From: Paludibacteraceae bacterium
Lineage (GTDB): Bacteria > Bacteroidota > Bacteroidia > Bacteroidales > Paludibacteraceae
Reading direction: 5' to 3'
Length of the DNA stretch: 41,421 bases
Assembly: GCA_024401515.1 (NCBI GenBank)
Contig: JAKSKY010000008.1
Span: 1-41,421, forward strand
Shown here: positions 1 through 7,518 of the stretch, piece by piece
Position numbering within the stretch: the stretch's first letter is position 1
How the letters are laid out: each line of letters opens with the position of its first letter
The notes under the pieces: model-generated
The model's input: the letters and a program-made list of their open reading frames with translations, nothing else
Database searches by the model: none
Told to the model about the DNA's origin: nothing
Made by a program: the position numbers and the translations under genes

Positions 1-24
1 TTCCTTGTCCAATTTGAACTTAGG

Positions 25-32
25 CAAAGATA
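25..32 (-). promoter_or_regulatory. -7 promoter element reading out of the window
   Basis: On the minus strand this reads TATCTTTG, a match to the Bacteroidota TAnnTTTG -7 element. It points left, so it would serve a gene lying beyond base 1. No coding region to its left can be seen here. Confidence 0.45.
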
Positions 33-57
33 TATAAAAATTATGATTGCGGTCCTA

Positions 58-80
58 GGGCGTTTTCAAAACGCCCCTAC
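58..80. repeat. Palindromic repeat, GGGCGTTTT/AAAACGCCC type
   Basis: A 9-bp perfect stem around a single central base (GGGCGTTTT-C-AAAACGCCC), followed by CTAC. The same unit recurs at 385-407 and 1238-1260, both close to the transposase gene. The rest of 1-535 carries no convincing gene: short open frames here run through the repeats and have no family features. Confidence 0.8.
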
Positions 81-300
81 TGCCAGCTATACCACATTTG
101 GTATGAAGTGGTACATGTTTTCTCTCCCGATTGTTTGCCAAGCCAATAAAAACCCCTATATTTGAAAACCTAACGAATGAATCTTTTTGAGGTATGTCCA
201 GTGTATGTGCATTAAATACTTTTAACGGTAAACGTTTGGCGATGTCAAATGTTTGTATACACACACAAGATAACCCGTTAAACATCAATATATTGTACGT

Positions 301-330
301 TGTAGAGACGTGGCGCGCCACGTCTCTACA
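301..330. repeat. Perfect 30-bp palindrome
   Basis: A perfect inverted repeat with no spacer. It begins TGTAGAGACGTGG and ends CCACGTCTCTACA, with the centre GCGCGC-like. Its ends (GTAGAGAC/GTCTCTAC) resemble those of the inverted repeat at 1189-1260 (GTAGGGGC/GCCCCTAC) and of the hairpin at 23516-23545 (GTAGAGG/CCTCTAC), suggesting one family with conserved ends and variable interiors. Confidence 0.85.
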
Positions 331-384
331 GGGGTATTGTGCGTCTATTCACCCAGCTATTTTCAAACGGGACCTTTTCAGTCA

Positions 385-478
385 GGGCGTTTTCAAAACG
401 CCCCTACAACGAATCGAATGAGCCTCCGTGCAGTGCCTGGAAGGCACTATCTGAGTAACCGGGGGCATCGCCCTCGGA
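385..478. repeat. Direct repeat copy L, next to the transposase gene
   Basis: About 94 bp that match 1238-1331 nearly base for base. Each copy contains three hairpins in the same order: GGGCGTTTT/AAAACGCCC, AGTGCC-TGGAA-GGCACT (432-448) and CCGGGGGC/GCCCTCGG (459-477). The few differences lie mostly in loops or allow G-T pairs. The two copies bracket the transposase at 536-988. A further hairpin of the GCC-TTCCA-GGC class lies at 502-516. Confidence 0.85.
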
Positions 479-535
479 TAAGACGAACCACACCAACCAA
501 TCAGCCTGGAAGGCTGTACCTCCTGTGTATGTATC

Positions 536-988
536 CTAATCCTTAAAGAAAAGGTCCTTGGTGGGATCTTCGCCCATCTCCCTCTGCCACTCCTCGAATT
601 CTTTACGAAACGACTTCTCTTTATGATGGATTTTCTGTTCCTTGATGTACTTGATGACAGCAGGACGCTCTTTTACACTGTATGTAAATCCAGCATAGCC
701 GTTGCCCCAACCGTCAAACATCGGGAATTTTTCTCTCTTCTCTTTCATCCATTTCGAAGTCTCTTGCTTAACGATCCTTACGAACTCGCTCACAGCAATC
801 GTCGGGTGTATCTCTACGCATATATGTACATGGTCAGGCATTGAGTTGATACGATACAAGTGACATTTCTTTTCGATGCACAAGCCTAGAATATAGGCAT
901 ACAGTTCTCTCTCATAAGTTTCGGAGATAGTTCGTTGGCTGCATTTTGTACGCCACACGATATGATAAGTCAAGTTTAAATGTGCCAT
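536..988 (-). CDS. IS200/RAYT-like Y1 transposase
   Basis: A 150-residue protein of the TnpA_REP/IS200 (Y1) family, single-strand-specific HUH nucleases that use one tyrosine to cut and join DNA at hairpins. Visible marks are the N-terminal beta strand HLNLTYHIVWRTK, the metal-binding HUH motif in MPDHVHICVE (about residues 50-59) and a C-terminal helix IKYIKEQKIHHK whose Tyr is the likely catalytic residue. Length is normal for an IS200-type enzyme and there is no break in the frame. No partner tnpB is present. The gene sits between two copies of a hairpin-rich direct repeat, as expected for a domesticated REP-associated transposase (RAYT), although an ordinary IS200 copy cannot be excluded. 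Confidence 0.85.
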   Translation of the reverse strand: MAHLNLTYHIVWRTKCSQRTISETYERELYAYILGLCIEKKCHLYRINSMPDHVHICVEIHPTIAVSEFVRIVKQETSKWMKEKREKFPMFDGWGNGYAGFTYSVKERPAVIKYIKEQKIHHKEKSFRKEFEEWQREMGEDPTKDLFFKD

Positions 989-1072
989 AACAGGAAGTTT
1001 TATAAGGATAACGTGAAATAGAGAAATTTATTTTGCAGATTGTAGATACTTGTTTATTTGTATAGGATAGGT

Positions 1073-1159
1073 ACTGCCCTCCAGGCAGTTGTCTATGATG
1101 CTATGCTGAAATCCGAGGGCGCTGCCCTCGGTTACTGAAATATAGCCCTCCAGGCTATA
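1073..1159. repeat. Cluster of three REP-like hairpins
   Basis: Three stems follow one another: ACTGCC-CTCCA-GGCAGT (1073-1089), CCGAGGGC-GCT-GCCCTCGG (1113-1131) and TATAGCC-CTCCA-GGCTATA (1141-1159). The first and third share the core GCC-YTCCA-GGC with the hairpins at 432-448, 502-516 and 1285-1301, while their outer stem bases differ but still pair. Confidence 0.8.
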
Positions 1160-1188
1160 TGGCCAACTACCTTAGGCAGAAATCTCCC

Positions 1189-1331
1189 GTAGGGGCCTGT
1201 CGCATACGCCCTGAAGGATGGGGCTCACGACTCGCCCGGGCGTTTTCAAAACGCCCCTACAACGAATCGAATCAGCCTCCGTGCAGTGCCTGGAAGGCAC
1301 TATCTGAGTAGCCGGGGGCAACGTCCTCGGT
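1189..1331. repeat. Inverted-repeat element and direct repeat copy R
   Basis: GTAGGGGC at 1189-1196 and GCCCCTAC at 1253-1260 form an inverted pair about 71 bp apart. The second arm belongs to the GGGCGTTTT/AAAACGCCC palindrome that starts direct-repeat copy R (1238-1331), the counterpart of 385-478 on the far side of the transposase. The copy holds the hairpins AGTGCC-TGGAA-GGCACT (1285-1301) and CCGGGGGC-AAC-GTCCTCGG (1312-1330). Confidence 0.8.
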
Positions 1332-1345
1332 TTGCATGAAAAAAG

Positions 1346-1381
1346 AAAATGGCGTGCCATGGAAATGTGACACGCCATTTT
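1346..1381 (-). terminator. Intrinsic terminator of the 1402-2109 gene
   Basis: An 11-bp stem AAAATGGCGTG/CACGCCATTTT with a 14-base loop. On the minus strand it is followed by a T-rich run (complement of 1340-1345), about 20 bases after the stop codon of the barrel protein gene. It is flanked by T/A runs on both sides and could act both ways. Confidence 0.75.
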
Positions 1382-1401
1382 TTATGTATGGATTTCTGTG
1401 A

Positions 1402-2109
1402 TTAGAATGCCCAACCGATACGGATAGCAGGAACTGCTACTGGAGCGAACTCCACTTCGTGGTTGTTGGTCTCGCTCTTAGTAGTGGTGCCGTTCTCCTC
1501 CACTGTGACTTTTTTGTCGCTTTGAACCTCAACGCCCAACTTGATTTCAGCACCGATGAAAAGGTTCTTTGCTACGAAGAAGTTGAAACCTGCATTGGCT
1601 GCTACACCGAATGTGTTGAATCCGATTTCATTCTCGATCTCGTTCTTAACGATTCTCTTGTTGTTTTGAGTCTCTTCCACAGTCTTGTATGATCTGATAC
1701 CGAATGCCAACTCCGCACCAATGTATGGTTCCAATCTGTTGGTTCCCTCGAAGCAGTAGTTGAATCCTGGCTCGATGGCGAATACGGCAGTACGCTCGCT
1801 ATCTTTTCTCCATTGGTCACCATCTTTCGCATTGTCCCAAACCTCTTTCTCGATACCGATGTTGAGTCCCATTTTCAACTCTATCTTCTCTGAAAGGACG
1901 TAAACGCCTCTGATCATTCCACCAGGAAGGTTGACAGAACCTGCAGAGACAGGAACATAACCGATTTCCATCATGAACTTACCTTCGTCAACTTTGTATT
2001 GGTTGACCTCCTTGTTCTCTTTTGTCTCAACTGCGGCGTTCTCTTTCGCTTGCGCATTCATGTTCAATGCTGATAGGAGAGCTGCTACTCCCAAAAATAA
2101 CTTTTTCAT
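1402..2109 (-). CDS. Outer-membrane beta-barrel protein
   Basis: A 235-residue exported protein. The first 21 residues form a signal peptide ending NMNAQA. After a charged linker the chain is a series of alternating amphipathic strands (EIGYVPVSAGSV, ELKMGLNIGIE, LEPYIGAELAFGI, NTFGVAANAGFNFF, FIGAEIKLGVEV) and ends in an aromatic residue, IRIGWAF, as in outer-membrane barrels recognised by BAM. Size and pattern fit the small OMP_b-brl/porin-family proteins common in Bacteroidota; no ligand can be named. It is monocistronic, with its own -7 element and terminator, and diverges from thrA. Confidence 0.7.
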   Translation of the reverse strand: MKKLFLGVAALLSALNMNAQAKENAAVETKENKEVNQYKVDEGKFMMEIGYVPVSAGSVNLPGGMIRGVYVLSEKIELKMGLNIGIEKEVWDNAKDGDQWRKDSERTAVFAIEPGFNYCFEGTNRLEPYIGAELAFGIRSYKTVEETQNNKRIVKNEIENEIGFNTFGVAANAGFNFFVAKNLFIGAEIKLGVEVQSDKKVTVEENGTTTKSETNNHEVEFAPVAVPAIRIGWAF

Positions 2110-2188
2110 TTGTTTATTTTTAGTGGACCCATTTTAAATTTTTCCTCCGGGGAATGTGGATCCGTCCATTTCCGAAGAAAGTATTGCG

Positions 2189-2196
2189 CAAATGTA
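2189..2196 (-). promoter_or_regulatory. -7 element for the barrel protein gene
   Basis: The minus strand reads TACATTTG, a match to TAnnTTTG, about 80 bases upstream of the start at 2109. It lies back to back with the thrA promoter. Confidence 0.6.
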
Positions 2197-2218
2197 GATA
2201 AAAAATCGAAGAAATGAC

Positions 2219-2226
2219 TATCTTTG
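2219..2226 (+). promoter_or_regulatory. -7 element for thrA
   Basis: TATCTTTG, a match to TAnnTTTG, 35 bases before the ATG at 2261. The leader is too short to hold an attenuator. Confidence 0.6.
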
Positions 2227-2260
2227 CAAACTAATCGAAAAAATGTAATATACAAAAAGC

Positions 2261-4684
2261 ATGAAAGTATTGAAATTTGGTGGAGCGTCCGTAGGCTCCA
2301 TAAAGAACTTGCAGCAAGTTAAGAAGATAGTGGAGGGCGTGGATGAGCCCGTCGTGATTGTTGTTTCAGCAGTTGAGAATGTCACCGACATGTTGGTTGA
2401 GGCCACCACATTGGCTGCGCAAGGAAATGCTTCATATACAGAAAAACTTAATGCGATCATCTCTACCCACAACCAATTGGTGGAAGGTGTGATCGAGAGC
2501 TCTTCACGTGCCAAGGTAATGGAGGAGATCGATGCTTTGCACGAGGAGTTGAAGAATATCTTGAAGGGTGTCTTCTTGATCAAGGACTTGACCTCAAAGA
2601 CAGAGGACGTGATCCTTTCGTATGGTGAGCGTATCGTCTCTTTGATTATCAGCAAATTCTTGGACGCAAAGAACCTAGATGCCCGTAATTTGATTAAGAC
2701 CAATGATTCATTGGGTAACGCCAATGTCGATTTCGAGTTGACCTATAAGTTGGTGAAGGAGCAATTCTCCGCATCTAACGATAAGCGTGTGGTAGTGGCT
2801 GGATTTGTCGCTTCAGACGCTGAGTCATCAGACGTGACGACATTGGGTCGTGGCGGTTCCGACTATACAGCCGCTTTGATCGCCGCTGCGTTGGGCGCTT
2901 CCAAGATTGAGATCTGGAATACCAACGACGGATTCATGACCGCTGATCCGGCAGTTACTCGTAAGGCTTATAAAATCGACCATTTGAGTTACTCAGAGGC
3001 GATGGAGCTTTGTAACTTCGGCGCCACTGTGATATTCCCTCCAACTATCTATCCGGCTTGTGTGGCGAATATTCCTATTCAAATCATGAATATCGAGAAA
3101 CCAGCGGAGTGTGGTACTTTAATCTCCACTGATGTGAAGGATGAGCGAACCATCAAGGGAATCTCTTCCATCGAGAACTCCGCGTTGGTGACTATCCAAG
3201 GAATGGGTATGATGAATGTCCACAATGTGAATGGACGTATCTTCATGTCTTTGGATTACAATGATGTGCATACATTCTTCGTTTCACAAGCCTCTTCAGG
3301 CAGTTCCATCTCAATTGGTGTCCAAGCCGACGATGCGGAGAAGGTCATCGAGCTTTTGAGCGATGAGTTCGCTGAGGAGATGGCGATGGGCGCTATCAGC
3401 ACCATCACCGCTGAGAAGGATTTGTCTACGATCGCTATCGTGGGCGACAACATGAAGCAAACAACTGGTACGGCTGGCAAGCTTTTCAATGCGCTTGGCC
3501 GTAACAACATCAATATCATCGCTTTGGCGCAAGGTTCCGCTGAGACCAACATCTCATGCGTGGTGAAACGTGCTGATTTGCGTAAGGCGTTGAATTCCGT
3601 ACACGAGTCATTCTTCCTTTCAGAGTACCAACAATTGAACCTCTTCGTTGTGGGAACCGGTACCGTGGGTGGAAGCTTGTTGGAGCAACTCCATACCCAA
3701 AAGGAGCTTTTGATGAAGCAAAACAACTTGATGGTGAAGGTCATCGGTATCGCCGATGTCAGCAACTACATTTTGGATCGCGACGGTGTCGATTTGACCC
3801 AATATAAGGAGTTGTTGAAGGATGGTAAGACTTCTACACCAGAGATCATCAAGCAAGCTTTGATCGATTTGAATGTTTACAACTGCGTATTCGTCGATTG
3901 TACGGCGAGTGGCGCTATCGCCAATATCTACAAGGATCTCTTGTTGCACAACATCTCTGTGGTGGCTGCCAATAAGATCGCCGCTTCTGGCGACTACGAC
4001 AACTATATGGAGTTGAAGAACATCGCCCGTAAGCGTGGCATCAAGTACTTGTATGAGACCAACGTAGGAGCAGGTCTTCCAATCATCAACACCATCAACG
4101 ACTTGATCTTCAGTGGTGATAGAATCGTGAAGTTGGAGGCTGTCCTTTCCGGAACTTTGAACTTCATCTTCAATACCATCAGCAAGGATATTCCTTTGAG
4201 CAAGGCGATCCGTATGGCGATGGAGGCACGTTTCGCCGAGCCAGATCCTCGTATCGACTTGAGCGGTAAGGATGTGATCCGTAAATTGGTGATCTTGGCC
4301 CGTGAGTCTGGTATCCGTGTGGAGCAAGACGATGTGGAGAAGAACCTCTTCATTCCTAACGACTTCTTCGAGGGCTCGTTGGACGAATTCTGGAAGAAGG
4401 TGGAGGGATACGATGCCGTGTTCGAGGAGAAACGCAAGGCGGTTGAGGCCGAAGGCAAGCACTTCTGTTTCGTGGCCAAGTTGGAGAATGGCAAGACCAG
4501 CGTAGGTTTGCGTGCAGTTGGTCCATCTGACCCATTCTTCGATTTGAAGGGAAGCAACAACCTCATCATCATTAACACGGCCCGTTACCAAGACCCTATG
4601 ATGATCCGTGGTTATGGTGCAGGTGCCGCAGTGACCGCTGCCGGTGTCTTCGCTGATATCATCAGCATCGCGAATATCCGATAA
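2261..4684 (+). CDS. thrA: Bifunctional aspartokinase / homoserine dehydrogenase I
   Basis: An 807-residue fused enzyme for the first and third steps from aspartate to threonine and methionine. The aspartokinase half begins KFGGASVGS (residues 5-13; the usual form is KFGGTSVGS) and has GRGGSDYTAALIAAALGA. An ACT regulatory region follows at about 310-455 (TIQGMGMMN, GRNNINIIALAQGSAETNIS), then the NAD(P)-binding loop VVGTGTVGGSLLEQL (about 462-476) and the homoserine dehydrogenase domain with AANKIAASGDY and GTLNFIF. Length is typical of ThrA. A strong terminator follows directly, so the downstream thrBC-type genes often found behind thrA in relatives are not joined to it here. Confidence 0.96.
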   Translation: MKVLKFGGASVGSIKNLQQVKKIVEGVDEPVVIVVSAVENVTDMLVEATTLAAQGNASYTEKLNAIISTHNQLVEGVIESSSRAKVMEEIDALHEELKNILKGVFLIKDLTSKTEDVILSYGERIVSLIISKFLDAKNLDARNLIKTNDSLGNANVDFELTYKLVKEQFSASNDKRVVVAGFVASDAESSDVTTLGRGGSDYTAALIAAALGASKIEIWNTNDGFMTADPAVTRKAYKIDHLSYSEAMELCNFGATVIFPPTIYPACVANIPIQIMNIEKPAECGTLISTDVKDERTIKGISSIENSALVTIQGMGMMNVHNVNGRIFMSLDYNDVHTFFVSQASSGSSISIGVQADDAEKVIELLSDEFAEEMAMGAISTITAEKDLSTIAIVGDNMKQTTGTAGKLFNALGRNNINIIALAQGSAETNISCVVKRADLRKALNSVHESFFLSEYQQLNLFVVGTGTVGGSLLEQLHTQKELLMKQNNLMVKVIGIADVSNYILDRDGVDLTQYKELLKDGKTSTPEIIKQALIDLNVYNCVFVDCTASGAIANIYKDLLLHNISVVAANKIAASGDYDNYMELKNIARKRGIKYLYETNVGAGLPIINTINDLIFSGDRIVKLEAVLSGTLNFIFNTISKDIPLSKAIRMAMEARFAEPDPRIDLSGKDVIRKLVILARESGIRVEQDDVEKNLFIPNDFFEGSLDEFWKKVEGYDAVFEEKRKAVEAEGKHFCFVAKLENGKTSVGLRAVGPSDPFFDLKGSNNLIIINTARYQDPMMIRGYGAGAAVTAAGVFADIISIANIR

Positions 4685-4708
4685 TGATTTAGATCTGATT
4701 ATAGTAGG

Positions 4709-4737
4709 AGGCCTCGTTTTTTACGAGGCCTTTTTTG
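4709..4737 (+). terminator. thrA terminator
   Basis: AGGCCTCGT/ACGAGGCCT stem with a T-only loop, followed by TTTTTTG. It lies 25 bases after the thrA stop. The stretch from here to 4845 shows no gene. Confidence 0.9.
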
Positions 4738-4849
4738 TTATTGGAAGTTATGTGGAAGCGATATTCAGTTTTCAAAAAGAGGAACGATTGAGAATTGAGC
4801 ATATTGGAGATTTTCCGAATTTAATGAAGAAATTAAACGTCCAACATGG

Positions 4850-4876
4850 TTGAATTGAACTTATTTGTTAATTTTG
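4850..4876 (+). promoter_or_regulatory. Promoter of the glycosyltransferase operon
   Basis: TTG at 4850-4852 and TAATTTTG at 4869-4876 match the Bacteroidota -33 and -7 elements at about the expected spacing, about 30 bases before the ATG at 4908. Confidence 0.6.
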
Positions 4877-4907
4877 CCGTCGAAAAATGATTTAAAGATT
4901 GAAATTT

Positions 4908-6542
4908 ATGAGGTATTTAGGAGAAAACAAATGGTCTACATCTCTTTTGTTGTTGGCTATGGTTTTCATTGCAGTGGTTAGTTTTTATGCGATATCCAAG
5001 AAAGAGGGTTTTTTCTTGGACGAGGTCTACACCTTTGAGTTGTCAAATAAGCAGTATACTAATTCCGAGGAGATTTGTGATGTTATTAAAAAGGGCGAAT
5101 TGAAGCGCTTCGCAGATGAGTTTTGGGATCGTGACGCCAACCATATCTATGATTATGAGACCTTCGAAAAGGATTTGTACATATCTGACCATGGCGCCTT
5201 CAATTATCTCAATGTGGTGACTACCCAAACGATGGATGTGCATCCACCTTTGTACTACTTTATTGTCCATACCATTTGTTCTATTACGAGGAGCTCTAAT
5301 CTGACAATGATAGGGTTTTTAATCAATTTGGTATTCCTATTGATGACATGCTATCTTGTTTATTGTATATCTTGTAAATTGTTTTCGAACCGATATAACG
5401 CATTGCTTCCTGTCGTCTATTTCGGATTTTCATATGCCTACATGAACAATGTGACCTATTTTAGGATGTATTGTTTGCTCTCCTTCCTCATTACATTGTT
5501 GGCGCTTTTGTATTTGAAATTGCAGGAGAATAATTGGCGGTTGGATAAGAAGATTTTGTTGGGTATCTGTGTCGTGGAGTTCCTGGCGATGTATACCCAA
5601 TTTTTCGCTTTGTTCTTTATTTTCCCGTTATTTGCCTACGCGCTATATAGCATTCGTTCCGACATGGCTACATTGAAGAAATTTGTATTGGCTAATGTTT
5701 TGACGGGTGTGGCTTTCCTTCTTTTCTGGCCACAGATATTCCTTCAAGTTATGGAGGGTTCCAGCCAAAAGGCGGATGCCGTGACTATCCCCGTCTATCG
5801 AAGAATGGTTGAGTATGGAAATGTCTTGGATAGAACATTCTTTGATGGTGTGAAAGTCGTCATGGTGCTCTTTATTGTGGTTTTGATGCTATTTGCCTTC
5901 CGGATACTCAAAAGGGAGAGAGGAAACATCAAGCAATGGTTCTTCTCATTATCGCAGTCCAAGATGGTCTTGATGCTTTTCCCGTCGTTGTTTTTTTATG
6001 TGGCGGTGGTCCTGTTCTCTCCTTGGGTAGATTCCCGATATATCTCTCCTGTATATCCGATTTTCGCCATAGGAATCGTTACGCTTCTATGGAGATCGTT
6101 GTCTCACTGGATCAATAAAGAGAAGATAGTGAGTGGTATTACCCTTTTGATTATTATCTGCTTGCATGTAGGCTGGGTGAAATTGGTTCCATTGGAGCAT
6201 CTCTATCCGTTAACGGCGGAGAAGGAGAGCTTTTTGAAGGAATACGGTGATACGGATGCTGTCATAATGGATCATGCTGGCATGGCGGTTTTTATAGAGG
6301 TGCCTGCGAATTATTCCCATCCGAAGTATATGAACACGGATGAAAAGAATATGCTGAAAGATGACTTTTTGGAGAAGGCTTTGGTGAACGAGAAATATGT
6401 TATGTATTTGAGTAATTTTAGCCATATAGATAGCGTAAGGCCTTATTTGAATCAACTGGACTACTCTTGCGACACCATCGGTTTCAAGACGCAGTTCTAT
6501 ACCACGTATATATTGAAAAAAAATAGTGCGTCAGATTTATAG
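4908..6542 (+). CDS. GT39/ArnT-like polytopic glycosyltransferase
   Basis: A 544-residue integral membrane protein with roughly ten to twelve hydrophobic helices and a soluble C-terminal tail of about 110 residues. The first periplasmic loop has an acidic pair in GFFLDEVYTFE, and MDVHPPLYYFIVHTI is the DxHPPLYY signature of the PMT/ArnT superfamily (GT39/GT83). These enzymes take a sugar from a polyprenyl-phosphate donor and transfer it, on the periplasmic side, to lipid A, protein or another acceptor. The ATG at 4908 is preferred; an in-frame TTG lies three codons earlier. It is first in an operon with a GT2 enzyme (9-base gap) and a deacetylase. The acceptor cannot be told from sequence. 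Confidence 0.85.
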   Translation: MRYLGENKWSTSLLLLAMVFIAVVSFYAISKKEGFFLDEVYTFELSNKQYTNSEEICDVIKKGELKRFADEFWDRDANHIYDYETFEKDLYISDHGAFNYLNVVTTQTMDVHPPLYYFIVHTICSITRSSNLTMIGFLINLVFLLMTCYLVYCISCKLFSNRYNALLPVVYFGFSYAYMNNVTYFRMYCLLSFLITLLALLYLKLQENNWRLDKKILLGICVVEFLAMYTQFFALFFIFPLFAYALYSIRSDMATLKKFVLANVLTGVAFLLFWPQIFLQVMEGSSQKADAVTIPVYRRMVEYGNVLDRTFFDGVKVVMVLFIVVLMLFAFRILKRERGNIKQWFFSLSQSKMVLMLFPSLFFYVAVVLFSPWVDSRYISPVYPIFAIGIVTLLWRSLSHWINKEKIVSGITLLIIICLHVGWVKLVPLEHLYPLTAEKESFLKEYGDTDAVIMDHAGMAVFIEVPANYSHPKYMNTDEKNMLKDDFLEKALVNEKYVMYLSNFSHIDSVRPYLNQLDYSCDTIGFKTQFYTTYILKKNSASDL

Positions 6543-6551
6543 TAGAATATT

Positions 6552-7505
6552 ATGAATAGAAAGAAAATCACCATTCTTCTTCCTGCCTACAACGAAGAAT
6601 CCTCCTTCCCCGTGTTGGAGCAATGCATGGCGCAGGTCTTGGCGGAGAATCCTAATTATGACTGGGAGTTCCTAATGGTAAACGATGGCAGTCGCGACAA
6701 TACGCTGCAACAGATGATCCGTCTACACAACCAAGATCCGCAACACTATAGTTATCTGAACCTTTCCCGTAATTTTGGAAAGGAGGCTGCGCTAATGGCG
6801 GGATTTGACTATGTGCAGGGAGATGCGTTGATTATCATGGATATAGACATGCAACATCCTGTGGATGTGATCCCTGAAATGACTAAGTATTGGGAAGAGG
6901 GGTATGATGACGTCTATGCGCAACGTAAATCTAGCCAAGAGTCTTGGCTAAAGAAGATTACCTCAAAGGCCTATTATCGTATTCTTCAACGGTTGACCAG
7001 GGTGCCTATCCAGAAAGATACGGGTGATTTTAGATTGTTGGACAGATCTTGTATTGAGGCGTTGAAGCAGTTGCGTGAGACGGAACGTAACACCAAGGGT
7101 CTCTACTCGTGGATCGGATTCAAAAAGAAGGGTATCCTTTATGTTCAGAAGGAGCGTCAATTCGGGGAGAGCAAGTGGAGCTTTATGCAGTTGCTGGATT
7201 TGGCGATCAATGGATTTTCCAGTTACACGGTCGCTCCGTTACGTATCTCGACCGTGCTTGGCATATTGGTTAGCTTTTCAGCCTTCCTCTATCTTGTGTA
7301 TGTCCTCATCCACACATGGGTCTGGGGAGATCCGGTGGCGGGTTATCCGACCTTGATGGTGACGATCCTTTTCTTGGGCGGTGTGCAATTGCTTTCCATT
7401 GGTATTATAGGGGAGTATTTGGGTAAGATTTTCATGGAGAGCAAAGGTAGGCCCAATTACTTTGTGGAGTCTTATAACGGTGAACGATGCGCTGAGAAGA
7501 AATAA
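6552..7505 (+). CDS. GT2 polyprenyl-phosphate glycosyltransferase (DPM1/ArnC/GtrB-like)
   Basis: A 317-residue GT-A family enzyme. The N-terminal catalytic domain has ILLPAYNEE, VNDGSRDNT (about residues 43-51), FGKEAALMAGFD and the metal-binding MDIDMQHP. The conserved GESKWSFMQLLDLAINGF is diagnostic of this branch, and two membrane helices follow (about 232-256 and 268-294), as in GtrB and ArnC. Members load a nucleotide-activated sugar onto undecaprenyl phosphate on the cytoplasmic face. Placed between a GT39-like transferase and a deacetylase, it probably makes the lipid-linked sugar that its neighbours modify and use. The sugar is not identifiable. Confidence 0.9.
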   Translation: MNRKKITILLPAYNEESSFPVLEQCMAQVLAENPNYDWEFLMVNDGSRDNTLQQMIRLHNQDPQHYSYLNLSRNFGKEAALMAGFDYVQGDALIIMDIDMQHPVDVIPEMTKYWEEGYDDVYAQRKSSQESWLKKITSKAYYRILQRLTRVPIQKDTGDFRLLDRSCIEALKQLRETERNTKGLYSWIGFKKKGILYVQKERQFGESKWSFMQLLDLAINGFSSYTVAPLRISTVLGILVSFSAFLYLVYVLIHTWVWGDPVAGYPTLMVTILFLGGVQLLSIGIIGEYLGKIFMESKGRPNYFVESYNGERCAEKK

Positions 7506-7518
7506 TTAGTTGGAAGAG

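Noticed and set aside
194-546. Short plus-strand open frames before the transposase
   Set aside because: They run through palindromic repeats, share peptide pieces only because the repeats recur, and have no family features. A TATATTTG at 157-164 does not rescue them.
1-1331. CRISPR array
   Set aside because: The repeats are palindromic, of mixed kinds, irregularly spaced and without constant-length spacers or cas genes.
1172-1378. 68-codon minus-strand frame
   Set aside because: It lies wholly in the repeat cluster and terminator; its peptide repeats that of other repeat-derived frames.
3620-4591. 323-codon antisense frame within thrA
   Set aside because: A shadow of the strongly supported thrA gene, caused by codon bias; the product shows no domain pattern.
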